From contig NC_092020.1 of NCBI RefSeq assembly GCF_042242105.1, positions 13,395,288 through 13,459,287 on the forward strand: DNA of 64,000 nucleotides, written 5' to 3'. This stretch comes from Pempheris klunzingeri (taxonomy: Eukaryota > Chordata > Actinopteri > Acropomatiformes > Pempheridae). The position numbers and the translations under genes were made by a program. Position 1 is the first letter of the stretch, and every line of letters starts with the position of its first letter. The notes below the pieces were generated by a model, which searched no databases, was not told the DNA's origin, and saw nothing but the letters and a program-made list of their open reading frames with translations. Positions 24,633 through 37,131 of this stretch are shown here, piece by piece.

Positions 24633-27014
24633 ATGATGGAACCGAAGCTGATCTTGTTTCAAACGTGCGGGTTCTATTTCCTGCTTCTTTTTGTGCGTGC
24701 CGCATATGGAGACATGAGCTATTCTTTTCCCGAGGAGATGAAACGAGGATCAGTTATTGGAAACATGGCCAAGGATCTCGGGCTGGAGACGCTCGCTCTC
24801 TCTAACAGAAGAGCCCGCATTGACACCGACGGGTCTGACAAACGTTACTGTGACATCAACCTGAATACCGGAGAAGTGATTGTTGCCGACAGGATTGACA
24901 GAGAGGGGCTTTGTGGAGAAAAGGCTTCGTGCATGCTAAAGCATGAGCTTGTTCTGGAGAATCCTCTTGAGCTCCATCGTATTAGTCTTCACATCCAAGA
25001 TATTAATGATAACTCGCCACAATTTAATGAAGAATCGGTCAATTTAGAAATTCATGAGTCTGCAGATAGAGGAGCTCGTTTTGTGATAGAGGAGGCGCAC
25101 GATGCGGATATAGGACAGAATTCAGTTCAGCGATACAGCCTCAAAAAGAATGCTAATTTCATTTTGGCTGCTAATGGAAACACAATAGAGCTTGTTCTTG
25201 ATAAAGAGCTTGATCGTGAAACGCAAAAAGAGATCAATTTGCTCCTCACAGCTTTAGATGGAGGCTCTCCTCAGAGATCAGGTACTGTAGTTATACACGT
25301 CACTGTACTGGATGCTAATGATAACACCCCAGTGTTCAGCCAGGCCGTTTATAAAGCCAGTCTGCCTGAAAACTCTCCCTTAGACACTGTTGTGGTCACA
25401 GTGAGCGCTACTGATGCAGATGAGGGAGTGAATGGAGATGTGACGTATGACTTTGGACATGTTACAGAGGATGTGAAGAAGATATTTAGTATCGACCGTA
25501 AATCGGGTGAGATACGAATAATTGGCACTGTGGACTATGAAACTACCACATCATTTGAAATACGCGTTAAAGCAAAGGATGGATTAGGGCTATCATCTTA
25601 TGCTAAGGTGATTATTTCTGTCACTGATGTGAATGACAACGCCCCTGTAGTCAACCTGAAGTCTGTGACTAACCCCATACCTGAGAACGTGTCACCTGGT
25701 ACAGAGGTGGGCATCATTAACGTGCAGGACAGAGACTCTGAGAGTAACAGACAGGTCCGCTGCTCCATTCAGCAAAACGTCCCTTTTAAGTTGGTTCCTT
25801 CCATTAAAAACTATTATTCTCTGGTGACCACAGGACAACTGGACCGTGAACTAGTGTCTGATTACAACATTACAATCAGTGCCACTGACGAGGGCTCTCC
25901 ACCTCTGTCCTCCTCTAAAAATGTCCAGTTATCTGTAGCAGACATCAACGACAACCCGCCTGTGTTTGAGGAACAGTCGTACAGTGCATATGTGAGTGAA
26001 AACAACAAAGCTGGCTCCACTTTATGTTCCGTTGCTGCTCGAGACCCCGACTGGAGACAAAACGGCACAGTGATTTATTCTCTGTTAGCCGGTGAGGTGC
26101 AGGGCGCCCCGGTGTCCTCCTATGTGTCTGTTAACGGAGACACGGGGGTGATCCACGCTGTGAGGTCGTTTGATTACGAACAGTTGAGGAGTTTTAAAGT
26201 CCAGGTGATGGCCAGAGACAACGGTTCTCCTCCGCTGAGCAGCAACGTGACCGTCAGCGTCTTCATATCGGACGTGAACGACAACTCTCCTCAGATCCTG
26301 TACCCCACGCCGGAGGGCAACTCCTTCATGACCGAGCTGGTCCCCAAAGCTGCACACGGAGGCTCTCTGGTGTCCAAAGTGATCGCGGTGGACGCGGACT
26401 CCGGACAGAACGCCTGGCTGTCCTATCATATAGTGAAATCCACTGATCCGGGACTTTTCACCATTGGTGTCCACAGCGGAGAGATCAGGACACAGCGGGA
26501 CATTTCTGAGTCTGACAGCATGAAACAGAACCTGATTGTGGCAGTGAAAGATAACGGACAGCCCTCTCTGTCTGCCACCTGCTCCATGTATCTCCTTATT
26601 TCTGATAACTTGGCTGAGGTGCCGGAGCTGAAGGACATTTCTTATGATGAGAAGAACTCCAAGCTGACCTCATACCTGATTATCGCTCTGGTGTCCGTGT
26701 CCACGTTTTTTCTGACCTTCATCATCATCATCCTGGGTGTGAGGTTTTGTCGCAGGAGAAAGCCCAGACTGTTGTTTGATGGAGCAGTAGCCATCCCCAG
26801 CGCTTATCTCCCTCCTAATTACGCAGATGTTGACGGCACAGGAACTTTACGCAGCGCTTATAATTATGACGCCTACCTGACAACAGGGTCAAGAACCAGT
26901 GACTTTAAGTTCGTGTCATCTTACAATGACAACACGCTGCCTGCTGACCAGACTCTGAGGAAAAGTCCTACTGACTTTGCTGAGGTGTTTGGGGATTGTG
27001 ATGCTTCTCCCGAG
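24633..27014 (+). CDS. V6: clustered protocadherin variable exon, group 1
   Basis: A 794-residue variable exon from ATG 24633; a second ATG follows directly. The first 13 residues ([13 protein letters not shown]) are unique. From [13 protein letters not shown] through all of EC1 the DNA equals V3 and V5, a tract from about 24671 to 25024. EC2 is a mix of V2-like and V3-like words ([17 protein letters not shown]). EC4 to the tail are the shared group 1 sequence, with the membrane span at about 680-703 and a tail ending GDCDASPE. The donor is GAG|GTAGGC. One private change in EC4/EC5 (SSSKNVQLS for SSSKSVQLS) breaks the otherwise uniform run. It is the last group 1 exon. Confidence 0.95.
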
Positions 27015-27171
27015 GTAGGCAGACATTTGATAGTATCTGTCTTAGATGTTTAAAACCTCTTCAATATTTAGTTTGATTTATCTCAAATGGTCAGACTATA
27101 CTCTGTGGTACTCTAGTGCATCTCATTAGACTGCATTGTAGCTAAAAACACTAATTCTGTGGAGATGACTA

Positions 27172-28997
27172 CACTGTAAGCCCGGATAAGTAGAGTTTAC
27201 TTAAAAAAATTGATGCAAGTGATTGCACTTAAATTATTTGAGTAATGATCAACTAATTAATTGGTTGAAGTAGGTTTAACTTTAATGCTAAAAGTATTGG
27301 ACTTAAATTATTAAGTAGAAAAGACAAGTTATTTGTACTTGAAATGCTGAGTTGAATGGTTGGATAGTGGGGTTGATTTTACAACAGATTTAAAGGTAAA
27401 CTGACTAATTTTCTCAATTGCAATCAGATTAATTCATCATTGATTAAACAACTTTTTTTAAGTTAATCCAATTCAAAATCCTATCTCTAACCAAAATAGT
27501 TATTTGTGTTAATAAAAAACATTTAATAAACACAAAATGCAGGGATTTAAATTCTATTTAATTCTATTTAACATTGCCAAATAAAAAGTAGCTATGTAGC
27601 AATAGGCCAAAAAAACATTACATGAAAAAGTTTTGTGGTGCTTGCTCTTGCACAGAGTAGAACAAAGCTTTTTCAACCTCTGTAGATGTAAGATATCTCA
27701 ATTTAAAACATTTTTGTATTTTGAACATCAGTTGCAACTCCTAATATTCTTGAGAACAAGAAAGGAAGAACAGAGTTTAACCTCTGACAAGACAATGAAC
27801 AATTATCTAAACAAATGCTTATAGTGCAAGATGTGATAATGCTAGTGTTGTCCATCACATGAAAAGGACCCTCTGTCAAGGACTTACATTCTTTGTGCAC
27901 CTTTTAAGGTCTTATGCTTGCTGCTCACCAGTCAGCATGAACTCTTTTATGAAAATAAAACATGTTTCTATTATATTGTTGAACTACAACATAGACATAT
28001 AAATCTAGCTTGAACTAAAACTTTACGTACACAATGAACACTCTGGTGCTATGATCAATCTTACAGGGCAAGCGCATTCTTTAGAGTCTGAAGTTTGGGT
28101 GGTAGCACACTTCGACCCAGGTTTAGCATCACTTGCTGAATGAAGGTGAGTGTATTCTTCATACACTTTGGATACTCCAAATGGAGGGCATATGTTAGGC
28201 CAAACAAAACACACATCGCCTGAGGTAGGTTGATGAGGTCATCGATCACAAGGCTGCCCTCTATGATGACCCCTGCTCTGTGTGGGTTCAGCAGCGATGG
28301 GTTTTGGGCACCACTTTCTTCAGAGCAGAGGATACCCACTGGAAAAATCAAATCTTCAATAAACTTTTAGTTGTGGGGACACAATAGCAAAGGAAACAAT
28401 AGTTTTCAAACTCCATACTTTTCATACTTTTTCATACTCCATACTCCATTCATACTAACCCTATTTCCAAAGCATTTAGGACTGATGTTCAAAATATCTA
28501 CCTTTTGAATAAAATTAGAAACTTTGCTTGTTGGGAAGTGTGTAACCTCTAGGGCCCAAAAAAGGAAAATGATTTGTTTTTACTGTCAACTACCTTGACC
28601 AAATAACGTGACAATATTTTGAGGTTACACGACAGGATGTGTATGCACCACAATGAACAGAAATTAAAAATTTCTCAGTTAAATTTTAGGCTTCAGTGAC
28701 AACATTTAAATATACAAGAGAAAACGACTCACCAAATTCCAGAATGTGAAGAATTTATGGTGGAAGCAGCCAATCAGATTCAAACACCTCACTTCAGTTG
28801 TTTCAAAACTTCAGTTTCAAGTTGGTTAAACTAAACATTTTTAGTGAACCCTGTATTTGGGTTAAAAATTGATACTATAAGTTTTCATAACTCAGAACTC
28901 TGAGTGCACTCTGCCATCAGTAATCCAACAAAAATTTTTTTTTTAATTAAACCTTACTTAGAAAATTTGCTTATAAACAATTTCGGGGTTAACAGTG
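27172..28997. mobile_element. TA-flanked DNA transposon of about 1.8 kb with a captured exon
   Basis: The ends are CACTGTAAGCCCGG on the left and, inverted, CACTGTTAACCCCG on the right. TA lies immediately outside each (27170-27171 and 28998-28999). An inverted partial copy of the flanking host DNA at 30861-30996 lacks the insert and keeps a contiguous TGAC-AATGAGTGTC junction, which confirms both boundaries. No transposase is seen. The minus strand carries one exon-like frame (28061-28338). Probably non-autonomous Tc1/mariner-type, or a related TA-targeting family. Confidence 0.75.
28061..28338 (-). pseudogene. Captured terminal exon inside the transposon (SAMD3-like protein of fish, tentative)
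   Basis: The minus strand has a splice-acceptor-like stretch (TTGATTTTTCCAG) followed by about 92 open codons to a TAA. Residues seen include GVIIEGSLVIDDL, LPQAMCVLFGLTYALHL and LPPKLQTLKNALAL. I recall this C-terminal pattern from uncharacterised and SAMD3-like proteins that recur in many copies in teleost genomes. No earlier exon is visible inside the element, so this is most likely a fragment carried by the transposon rather than a working host gene. The identity is from memory. Confidence 0.5.
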
Positions 28998-29016
28998 TAT
29001 GAGTGTCAGATGAAAC

Positions 29017-29018
29017 CC

Positions 29019-29052
<34 letters not shown>
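29017..29052. repeat. (AC)n microsatellite
   Basis: About 16 AC units just right of the transposon. An inverted counterpart (GT)n lies at 30861-30887. Confidence 0.9.
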
Positions 29053-29054
<2 letters not shown>

Positions 29055-30860
29055 GTCTTTGTTAACATTAGTGCTCTGTTGTGCAGCACGGGATTATCTT
29101 TTTTCAACTGCAGTGGCTAGTGTCTCTGTCCTTGGTGCTGAACTTTGGCCTCTATGTTCTGGTCTGTTGTCACTTTTTGTCTTGCCGAGGTTTGTTCCTC
29201 AGTTTGACTATGCAAAATATATTCCAAAATCTTATGGGTTTCTTTGTTTTAATTCTTTAATGAGTGTATGTTTTTTGTCACAACAGAATATGCGTCATCT
29301 TCATTTTCCAGTTATAAAGCACATAGTCATTTAGTCACGTGGACATCGATGGAATATTTATGTTTCTCATTTTTCTTGTACTTGAGTTTTTTTCATTTTA
29401 CTTCATTGAATAAAATTGTAGTTGTAATTTGTAGCTTAATACAGACATTTAGTTATGATTTGTCACTTATGCCTGTTAAACTGATTAAAACTGAAACTGT
29501 TGGCTATGATACAATAGACTGCAGTGTTACTGTATGTATACTCCTGCAGACAGCTTTGTCAACATCACCTCTTGCCATCAGTATCACTGAATATTAGCCC
29601 TGGTTAATGGACTAATGGACGTATATTTCTTATCTTGTTATAACTCAGTTTTTAAGTAGTCAAAAAAAGTTGTTTCCCTAAACTTTGGGATTTTGGATTG
29701 AGATTAGACACAAAGACATCTAAACATCCTTATACATATAATTTACATTGATAATTATGATTATGATTTTACAGTTACATTTCATCAACCTTTTAAAGAT
29801 GGGACATGTTGTTTTCAACATAACACTGTTCATTAATTTAATATAGTCAACATCAAACATAACAGACTTGTAATAAAGTGACATAGTAGTGTGCATTTGT
29901 CAAGCAATAACCTTCTATTCTTTCAGTCATTTTAAGTGGTATCTCATACGAATTTCCATGCAGTTTACTTCATCTCAGCAACACTAGAAATATTTAGAAC
30001 ATATCCAATGACAAAACCATTCAGTCTTAACAGTGATCTCTTTCATATTACCAAATTCTGTATTGAACACTTTCATTATGGAATTCTCATACATATATCC
30101 ACTTGCATATTTGTCATAAACCAGAAAAAAAATCTTCTCATCGTCATGATACATTTTCCGTCAAATATACTCCATAATAGTGTGTGGATAATACATTACT
30201 CTTCATTCAGAGTCGGTTTTATGTGCATATATTGATGGCAGAGTACATAATCAGAATATACAGTCAGACCTGTGTTTGATAATGAGTGAATATTATATAA
30301 TTGTTACTGCATAATGCTTATTTAACTGTATAATATACAGAATAGAAATGTAAGATGATTTTGCAGTGTTATTACGTAGAAATTGTTTGTACATCTCTCA
30401 TGGCTGACTGAACTGTGAGTGTGATGGCATGTGGGGGAAAAAGCGATTCTGTTGGTTGTGTGGGTGTAAAGTGCTCTTTAGCACCAACCACAGGGAAGAA
30501 GTAGAATCAAGTAAAGCTCAGGGTGTGAAATGTCTGCTCTGGTTTACTACTTTCCTGATTCTGGAGGTGTACACGTTCTGGGTACTGGGCATTTGGCACC
30601 ACTGATATTTTCTGCAGACTTAATCTGTCTTTTCCTGTCCGGTTTAGACACAGACCAGACTGTGATCACTGTGCAGACAACAAACTCTCTCTGAACTCAG
30701 TGACTAAACTGTAGAACTCAATAAACAGCTAAACTTACTCAGCAAAAAGTAGCTTCCTACTGGACATTTTTAATAATGTAGTCTGTGCTGCAGGCCCAGG
30801 TTTCCTGGAAGAATGTATGTCTCCATGGCAAGAATGTATGTCTCTTGAGTATGGTGAGCT

Positions 30861-30996
30861 GTGTATGTGTGTGTGTGTGTGTGTGTACTCGGCTTCACCT
30901 GACACTCATTGTCATCTCCACAGAATGAGTGTTTTTAGCTACAATGCAGTCTAATGAGATGCAGTAGAGTACCAGTCTGACCATTTAAGTTAAATC
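30861..30996 (-). repeat. Inverted copy of the transposon's host flanks
   Basis: The reverse complement matches about 27083-27170 joined directly to about 28998-29035: the words TGGTCAGACT, CTCATTAGACTGCATTGTAG and GAGTGTCAG, then an AC-rich tract. The 1.8-kb transposon is absent here. Confidence 0.8.
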
Positions 30997-31301
30997 ATTG
31001 TGTGACAGGCATTAATCAACACATCTCTGACAGTGTTAACAAAAATCAAGCATTGTAACATTTACAACCGCGCAATTCATTCATTCAAATATTGTATGTC
31101 ATCGCATTACATGGTCCAGCTGTTGCTCTTACTGTTTCCACCCACTTTTGCTTCAAACATGAATGTTTTTTAGAATATTAAGTTACCACAACCTGATTTT
31201 TGCCTAGTCTCATTTTGGCCACAGTGCGAGATGATAATAAGAATATCATCAGATTGTATGCATGTGTCTCATGCTGCCACTGTAGTTGTTGTAATTATCA
31301 T

Positions 31302-31329
31302 CCCAGTCTCTTGGTGGCGCACTTTAATA
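31302..31329 (+). promoter_or_regulatory. CSE-like CTCF element of V7
   Basis: CAGTCTCTTGGTGGCGCACT lies about 400 bp before the V7 start. The GGTGGCGC core aligns with the V6 element and is in the same orientation. The longer distance and lack of a TATA-like box set it apart from group 1. Confidence 0.6.
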
Positions 31330-31437
31330 ATGTCTGACTCATGGATGCTATGTCGTGTCTCACCTTATCTGTGTCAGTGGAACTGGAGTATTGGGTTAGA
31401 GCCCAGGGCTGTGTAGGCATGCGTGCTCTTGTATGTG

Positions 31438-31588
31438 TGAGGGAGAGGAGGAGAGAGAGGCTGTCCGTGCGTGTGTGTGAGTTAGAGAGTTAGAGAGAGA
31501 GTTGGAGAGAGGGAGAGAGACAGCCGGAGAGTGGGAAGAGAGAGAGGGAGGGAGAGCAGTGGTGAAATGGGGATGGAGAGAGAGGAAT
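31438..31588. repeat. GA-rich tract in the V7 5' region
   Basis: About 150 bp of GAGAGA-rich purine sequence between the CSE-like element and the V7 start. It is simple sequence; a GAGA-type regulatory role is possible but unproven. Confidence 0.7.
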
Positions 31589-31711
31589 CCAAGCTGACAG
31601 CGTCCCTAATAGAGCATGATTAACTCAGCTACAGAAGCAGGGAAACGTTGGATTGCAGCAGCAGCAGCATTTTCGGTTCGATATTTTGATGTCCGTGTTT
31701 AGGATTTAGCT

Positions 31712-34138
31712 ATGATGTCGACAGTGCATCTGTTTCTGAAACCGTGTTTAATAACGGAGCAGCGAATAAACTTAAAATGGTGGCTGCATATTTTACTGCT
31801 CAGCCTCCTTTTTGATGTTTCGTTTGGAGAAGTCCGTTACGTCCTTCCAGAGGAGATGCAGCGGGGATCTGTTATCGGAAATGTTGCTCGGGATCTGAGG
31901 CTGGAAGTGGCAGAGCTTGACGCTCGTCGAGCCCGCGTTGTGGCGGAGGGAACCAGCCAGCTGTGTGAACTGGACACTGCGTCAGGCAATCTTTTGATCA
32001 GCCAGCGGATAGACCGAGAGGAGCTCTGCGCACAAGCCAGTGTCTGCATCCTACAGTATCAGCTCTTACTCGAAGACCCCCTTCAAGCATACAGCTTAGT
32101 TTTGGACGTTGCAGATATAAATGACAACAGCCCAGTCTTTGCTGCAGGGGAGATAAAGCTAGATTTAGTCGAATCCACAGTTCTGGGGAGGCGTTTTCCA
32201 CTGGAGAGCGCGCATGACCCCGATCTGGGAACCAACTCAGTCTGTGAATATAAACTGAGCCCGAATGATCATTTTGCACTGGAAATGAGCACCCAGATAA
32301 ACGGCAATGCTTATCCGGAACTAGTTCTTCAAAAGGCATTGGACCGGGAGGCACAAGCTGAACATGTACTGAAAATCAATGGAATTGACGGAGGGAACCC
32401 AGTCAGAATAGGAACTGCCTCTATCCACATCCGTGTTTTGGACGCCAATGACAATGTCCCAGTTTTTAGCCAACGAGTTTATAAAGCCTCTATACCAGAG
32501 AACTCGGCCGTAGGGACTGTCTTAGCAACTCTGAATGCCACGGACTTAGATGAAGGTGTTTATGGAGAGATAACGTACTCTTTCAGCCACCTGTCAGACA
32601 AGATGGGAGGAGTTGTCGAAATTGACCCTCTGAGTGGAGAAGTTCGGGTGGCAGGTCTTATTGACTATGAGGAGGCTAGTACGCACGAGCTGGATGTGCA
32701 GGCTAAAGATGGCGGTGGTCAGGCCTCCCACTGTAAACTTATTATTGATGTAATTGATGTAAATGACAACGAGCCTGTGATAGAGATAAAGTCTTCCTCT
32801 GCTAACGTGGCTGAAGACTCTAAACCAGGAACTATGGTGGCTCTGATTAATATTTATGACCTGGACACTGGGAGCAGCGGGCGCGTCACGTGTACGATCT
32901 CAGATAATGTTCCTTTTAACTTTGTGTCAGAGGTAAAAAACTATTACATGCTAGTGACTGACGGGATACTAGACAGAGAATTTCAACCTGAGTATAACAT
33001 CACAGTTACTGCCACTGATGCGGGCTCCCCCTCTCTGTCTAGTGTAAAAGTTCTAACAATTGTGGTAAATGATATAAACGATAACACCCCGACTTTTACG
33101 CAGAGCCAGTACACTGCCAACATTTTGGAAAACCAACCCGTTGGCACGTTTGTGATGACAGTTAAAGCAGAGGACCTTGACGACGGTTCTAATGCTAAAA
33201 CACTGTACCAAATATCGAGGGACACAAACTCAGAGGTGTCCTCCTTCCTTACCATCAACTCAGAAACAGGGGAGCTCTTCACATCCCGCCTCTTCGATTA
33301 CGAACAGTCAGTTCACTTCCAAATTAAAGTGACAGCTAGGGATGGAGGAGACCCTCCACTCTCCACCACCTGCACTGTAAACGTGTTTATTAAGGACCAA
33401 AATGACAATGCACCCGTTGTCCTATATCCTGTCCAAACCTCCGGGTACATTGCTGAGGATATGGTGCCAGCTGAAGCGCCTAGAGGTTACCTTGTTACTA
33501 AGGTGGTAGCTGTAGACGCCGACTCTGGCCATAACGCCTGGCTCTCCTACAGAATAATCAAAGCAACGCGGCCTAACCTGTTTGTGGTCGGTCTGCACAC
33601 AGGAGAAATCAGAACCGTGCGAGCGTTTGTGGAGGACGACGAACCGAAACAAACTGTGGTCATTTCAGTGACAGATAACGGGCGCGAATCTCTGTCCGCC
33701 ACCGCCACGGTCAGCGTAGTAATTGGTGACGGGATCCCTGTTTTAAACGAACTCTTTGAGTTCGCAGGCGAATCACAGGACAGCAACAACTTAAGGCTGT
33801 ACCTGATTATCGCCCTGATATCTGTTTCCTCTCTTTTCATCCTTTTAATCAGTGGAGTGTTTTATTTTAAGCTCTGCAGGCGTGGATATGTTTACCGTTC
33901 AACCACCACTAATCTCCCTGTTTTCCCCACGACCTACTGTCCCCCTAGTTTTACAGACTTAAGCCGTTGTGGGACCCTGCTGAAAGATGACCGCTATGAT
34001 TCCTTCTTGACCACTGGGTCGTGGAGAGGCGATTTTCGTTTCGGTTCAAATACAGACACTGACACACTGAAGAAAAGAAGTGCAGCTTATCAAAAAAACA
34101 CAATAAGACGCGCCAGTACAGATAGAGCTAGTCTGAAG
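31712..34138 (+). CDS. V7: divergent, C-type-like protocadherin variable exon
   Basis: An 809-residue variable exon from ATG 31712. The long leader of about 39 residues ends LLFDVSFG before EVRYVL. EC1 has LCAQASVC, EC1-EC6 run to about residue 680, the membrane span is at about 694-719, and the 90-residue tail is unlike either neighbouring group (YVYRSTTTNLPVFPTTYCPP...LTTGSWRGDFRF...QKNTIRRAS). The donor is AAG|GTGAGG, phase 0. It shares none of the homogenised tracts of the two groups, so it has escaped conversion. C-type exons behave this way and are often expressed constitutively in mammals. EC2 (RFPLESAHDPD) and the tail faintly recall mammalian gamma-C3 from memory. The position between groups would also fit zebrafish pcdh2ac. 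The subtype is unresolved. Confidence 0.92.
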
Positions 34139-35213
34139 GTGAGGGCAGCTGCACCGCATCCCTGTTACGTGATCAAATGAGAGGCGGTAATAACGCATTG
34201 TAATTATGTTGTAAAAATAATCTCTCTGGTATATTTCATTTGGACCCTCTGACTACCAAATATGTTCTAACTGCATTCATCGTCTCATGGTTGTGTTGAA
34301 TTAGTAAAAAATGCCTATTATGGTTGTGTATGTTACATTTTTTCTACGAAAGTATTTGTGCATGAATATAGTATCAAGGCATCAATATGTTTTGCATTAT
34401 TCTTGGAGTTTTACATATAACGTATAATAAATCGTAACCTTGCAGATGGCCTGTCTTCTGGAATATGTTTCAAAGTAGTTACAAAAATAATTAGTTTATC
34501 TACATCTGTTTTGTTTGAGATTGTGTTTATCAAAGACTGCAAAAGTTTGCAGCAGATATCTTTGTTGTAACTTTATAACCTATTAGATACCTAACATATG
34601 GTTATTGTGTCTCATTCCCTGCATTTAAATGCATGGTAGGTCTTTCTGACTACTCTTTTTATCACCATGTCTTCTGATCTCCTGAGAGCTATACAGTTAT
34701 ACAGGCACTGTAGTCCTAGCTGTTCATCGTTTTGCTTTGTTTCTGTGCAAAAAACCTTTACACTTTTATTTATTCATTTCCCATTTTTGACTTTAAAATA
34801 TACTGCAGCCATGTTTTGATAATGATACATTATGTTTTTAACAAAATAGTACATGAACTGTTGTGTGACAGGGACATAATAAAAACTTTGCACTACTATG
34901 AATTGAAAAATGTGAACAAACTATGACTGTATACTGATGAAAAATAAACTTGAAGCAAAATTGTGTTTTACTTTCCTGTCTGCCCAGAATGTGTAAAGGA
35001 CATGAGTGAAGGACATTTATAACAGAAACCATAACTGATGGTCATCATAATAAAATGCAAGGCAACTGTAATTGACAAGAAAAAAAAAGCCCTGACAAAG
35101 ACTTGCATGCATGTCTATGCAGTACAAAATGCCTCCTGTCAGGTTTGAGCAACAAGCTGACCTCCTCTCTCAGCCGTCCTCTTGTCCTTTTATTCTCTTA
35201 CTTCTCTGCACTT

Positions 35214-35216
35214 TCA

Positions 35217-35262
<46 letters not shown>
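35214..35262. repeat. (TATC)n microsatellite
   Basis: About 12 perfect tetranucleotide units. Confidence 0.92.
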
Positions 35263-37048
35263 GAGATCAATTCTTGTATAGTCTCTTCTAAGGCCTCTTT
35301 TAGCATCAATAATCCATAAATGGTTTGAACATACAACAGTAAAGAAACGGATAAAACAGGTGTACAAAAACAAAGTACATTTAAAGTCCTGTAAACAGCA
35401 GAAAACAAAATATTTCTATATGTATGAATGTTGGCATCATGGTGTTTTGCATGCCCCGAGCGCAACCTTTAAACTGCACTTCCTTTTGTATGTTTGTTTA
35501 TAACACAAACAATAGAATATCTTTCATCAAGTACTTGTGTAGACATCAGTTTCTTTTTCTTGTCACTGAAGTAGATGATTCTTGCAGATCATTAAACTTT
35601 GGTTCTAATGTGATACGCTGTCATTGAATTTGAAAATGTGATTTGATGAATGTGATATTAATATTTGACAGTTCTAAATGATGATATCTTTGGATGCAGG
35701 CTGCTATGTTAAGCTGATTATAGAATAAAGTAAGCTTAAGTGCTCAAAAAATAGACTAAAGCCTAAAAGCTACCAAAATAGTCATTCAGACCCTGGTTGA
35801 CACAGAAGTGGGAGCTGTGGGAACAGTCCAACACACCTAAGGTACCTGCCTGAACTGATAGTCAGAGTAAAAAAAGGAAAACACAGCTCCATTTCTGGTG
35901 TGCTGACAGTGCTCTGGAGTGAGGAGGGGATGGAGCAGAACAGAGCTGAGCAGGTTGAAGCTTTATGCTTGGTTGACAATATGTTTATTTTTATTTCCTA
36001 AAAATAGCAAAGTAGTCCTACTTAATTAAGTCAAGACATAGACTGCATTATGCAACTGACGATCAATATGGAGTCAGACTATTTGTTTGATCTATGTTTA
36101 GTGTGAGTGTGTCCTGGTTAAAGCAGCTCCTGGAAGTTATCCATTTTTTAATGTTGTGTAACTTCCCCAAAGAAGTCAACATGAGCAGTGACTGATATGT
36201 CACGAGATCAAACCATTATATTACTCAGTATTTCACTGTGGATATGTATATAATACATATGAAAGTAAAAGAGTGTGACAAGATCAGATTAATTGGTTTT
36301 TAAGGACTGATACTAACTGTGTTCTTTTTTCTCCTTTCTTTTCTTGGTGCACTCACTCAATGAAACGTCCATTTTGATCCAGCAGGTAAGAGCATTTTAA
36401 TTTTCCTCTCTCTTTGAATCTCACACAGCACTCCAACGTTTATTACTCTGTAATGTTAGTGTAACAGCCACATCAAAACCACACTCAACTCCCACAACAC
36501 AGTTGACCCAGAATGAGTCTTCATCCATTTCATCTTCTATTTTTCTCTTCATCTCTTTTTTTTTACTGACGAAACCAACTAAGAAACATACCATTATGAA
36601 TGTTTGTAAGACACACATCTTCCCAAATGAAAGTCATATTCATGCAAAACTGACATTTTAGCCAGCAGTCTTGTAACACAGGCAGCTGCTTTGCTCTTAT
36701 TTGTGTGCTATGTTATTTTACCCGAGGCTGCATGAATATTAATAACCTTGGCTGCTGCTGTGCAGTCATTGCCTGAATAATGCACAATCATGATGTGCAG
36801 AATGTTACGCTCTGCAGCAGTACATGCTAATATTATGTATGAACAGGAGGACGATGTACTGTGACCCAATAAAGAATTAGACATTCCTACCTGTGCAGAC
36901 ATAATTTTAGCTGCATAGAGAAGAAATGTGCTGCTGTGAAATTTATCAGTATTCATTCACGCTTGTGGATGAGTGTTGCAGTAGAACTAGATGTTAATTC
37001 CACTGACCAAATATAGGTCACTGGATTTATCAGTCAGACTGGATGATG

Positions 37049-37131
37049 AGAGAGAGAGAGATTATCTATCTATCTCTCTATCTCTCTCTCTATTGCTCTC
37101 TCTATCTCTCTACCTATCTCTCTCTCTCATT
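37049..37131. repeat. (CT)n/(TATC)-rich tract upstream of V8
   Basis: Pyrimidine-rich simple sequence about 180 bp before the V8 CSE-like element. Confidence 0.85.

Larger units (their letters stand above)
27015..31301. other. V6-V7 spacer
   Basis: 4.3 kb holding the 1.8-kb transposon, the inverted flank copy and simple repeats. The remaining AT-rich DNA (29.1-30.8 kb) has no recognisable exon, RE1-like site or constant region. Confidence 0.65.

Noticed and set aside
34015-34035. RGD motif in the V7 tail as an integrin ligand
   Set aside because: It lies on the cytoplasmic side of the membrane span, so extracellular integrin binding is not possible.
35214-35262. CRISPR-like or satellite array
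   Set aside because: A plain tetranucleotide microsatellite; no spacer structure, and the genome is eukaryotic.
36361-36382. Possible micro-exon near CAGCAGGTAAGAG in the V7-V8 spacer
   Set aside because: A pyrimidine stretch and a donor-like word are close together, but there is no convincing acceptor and no match to a Pcdh constant peptide.
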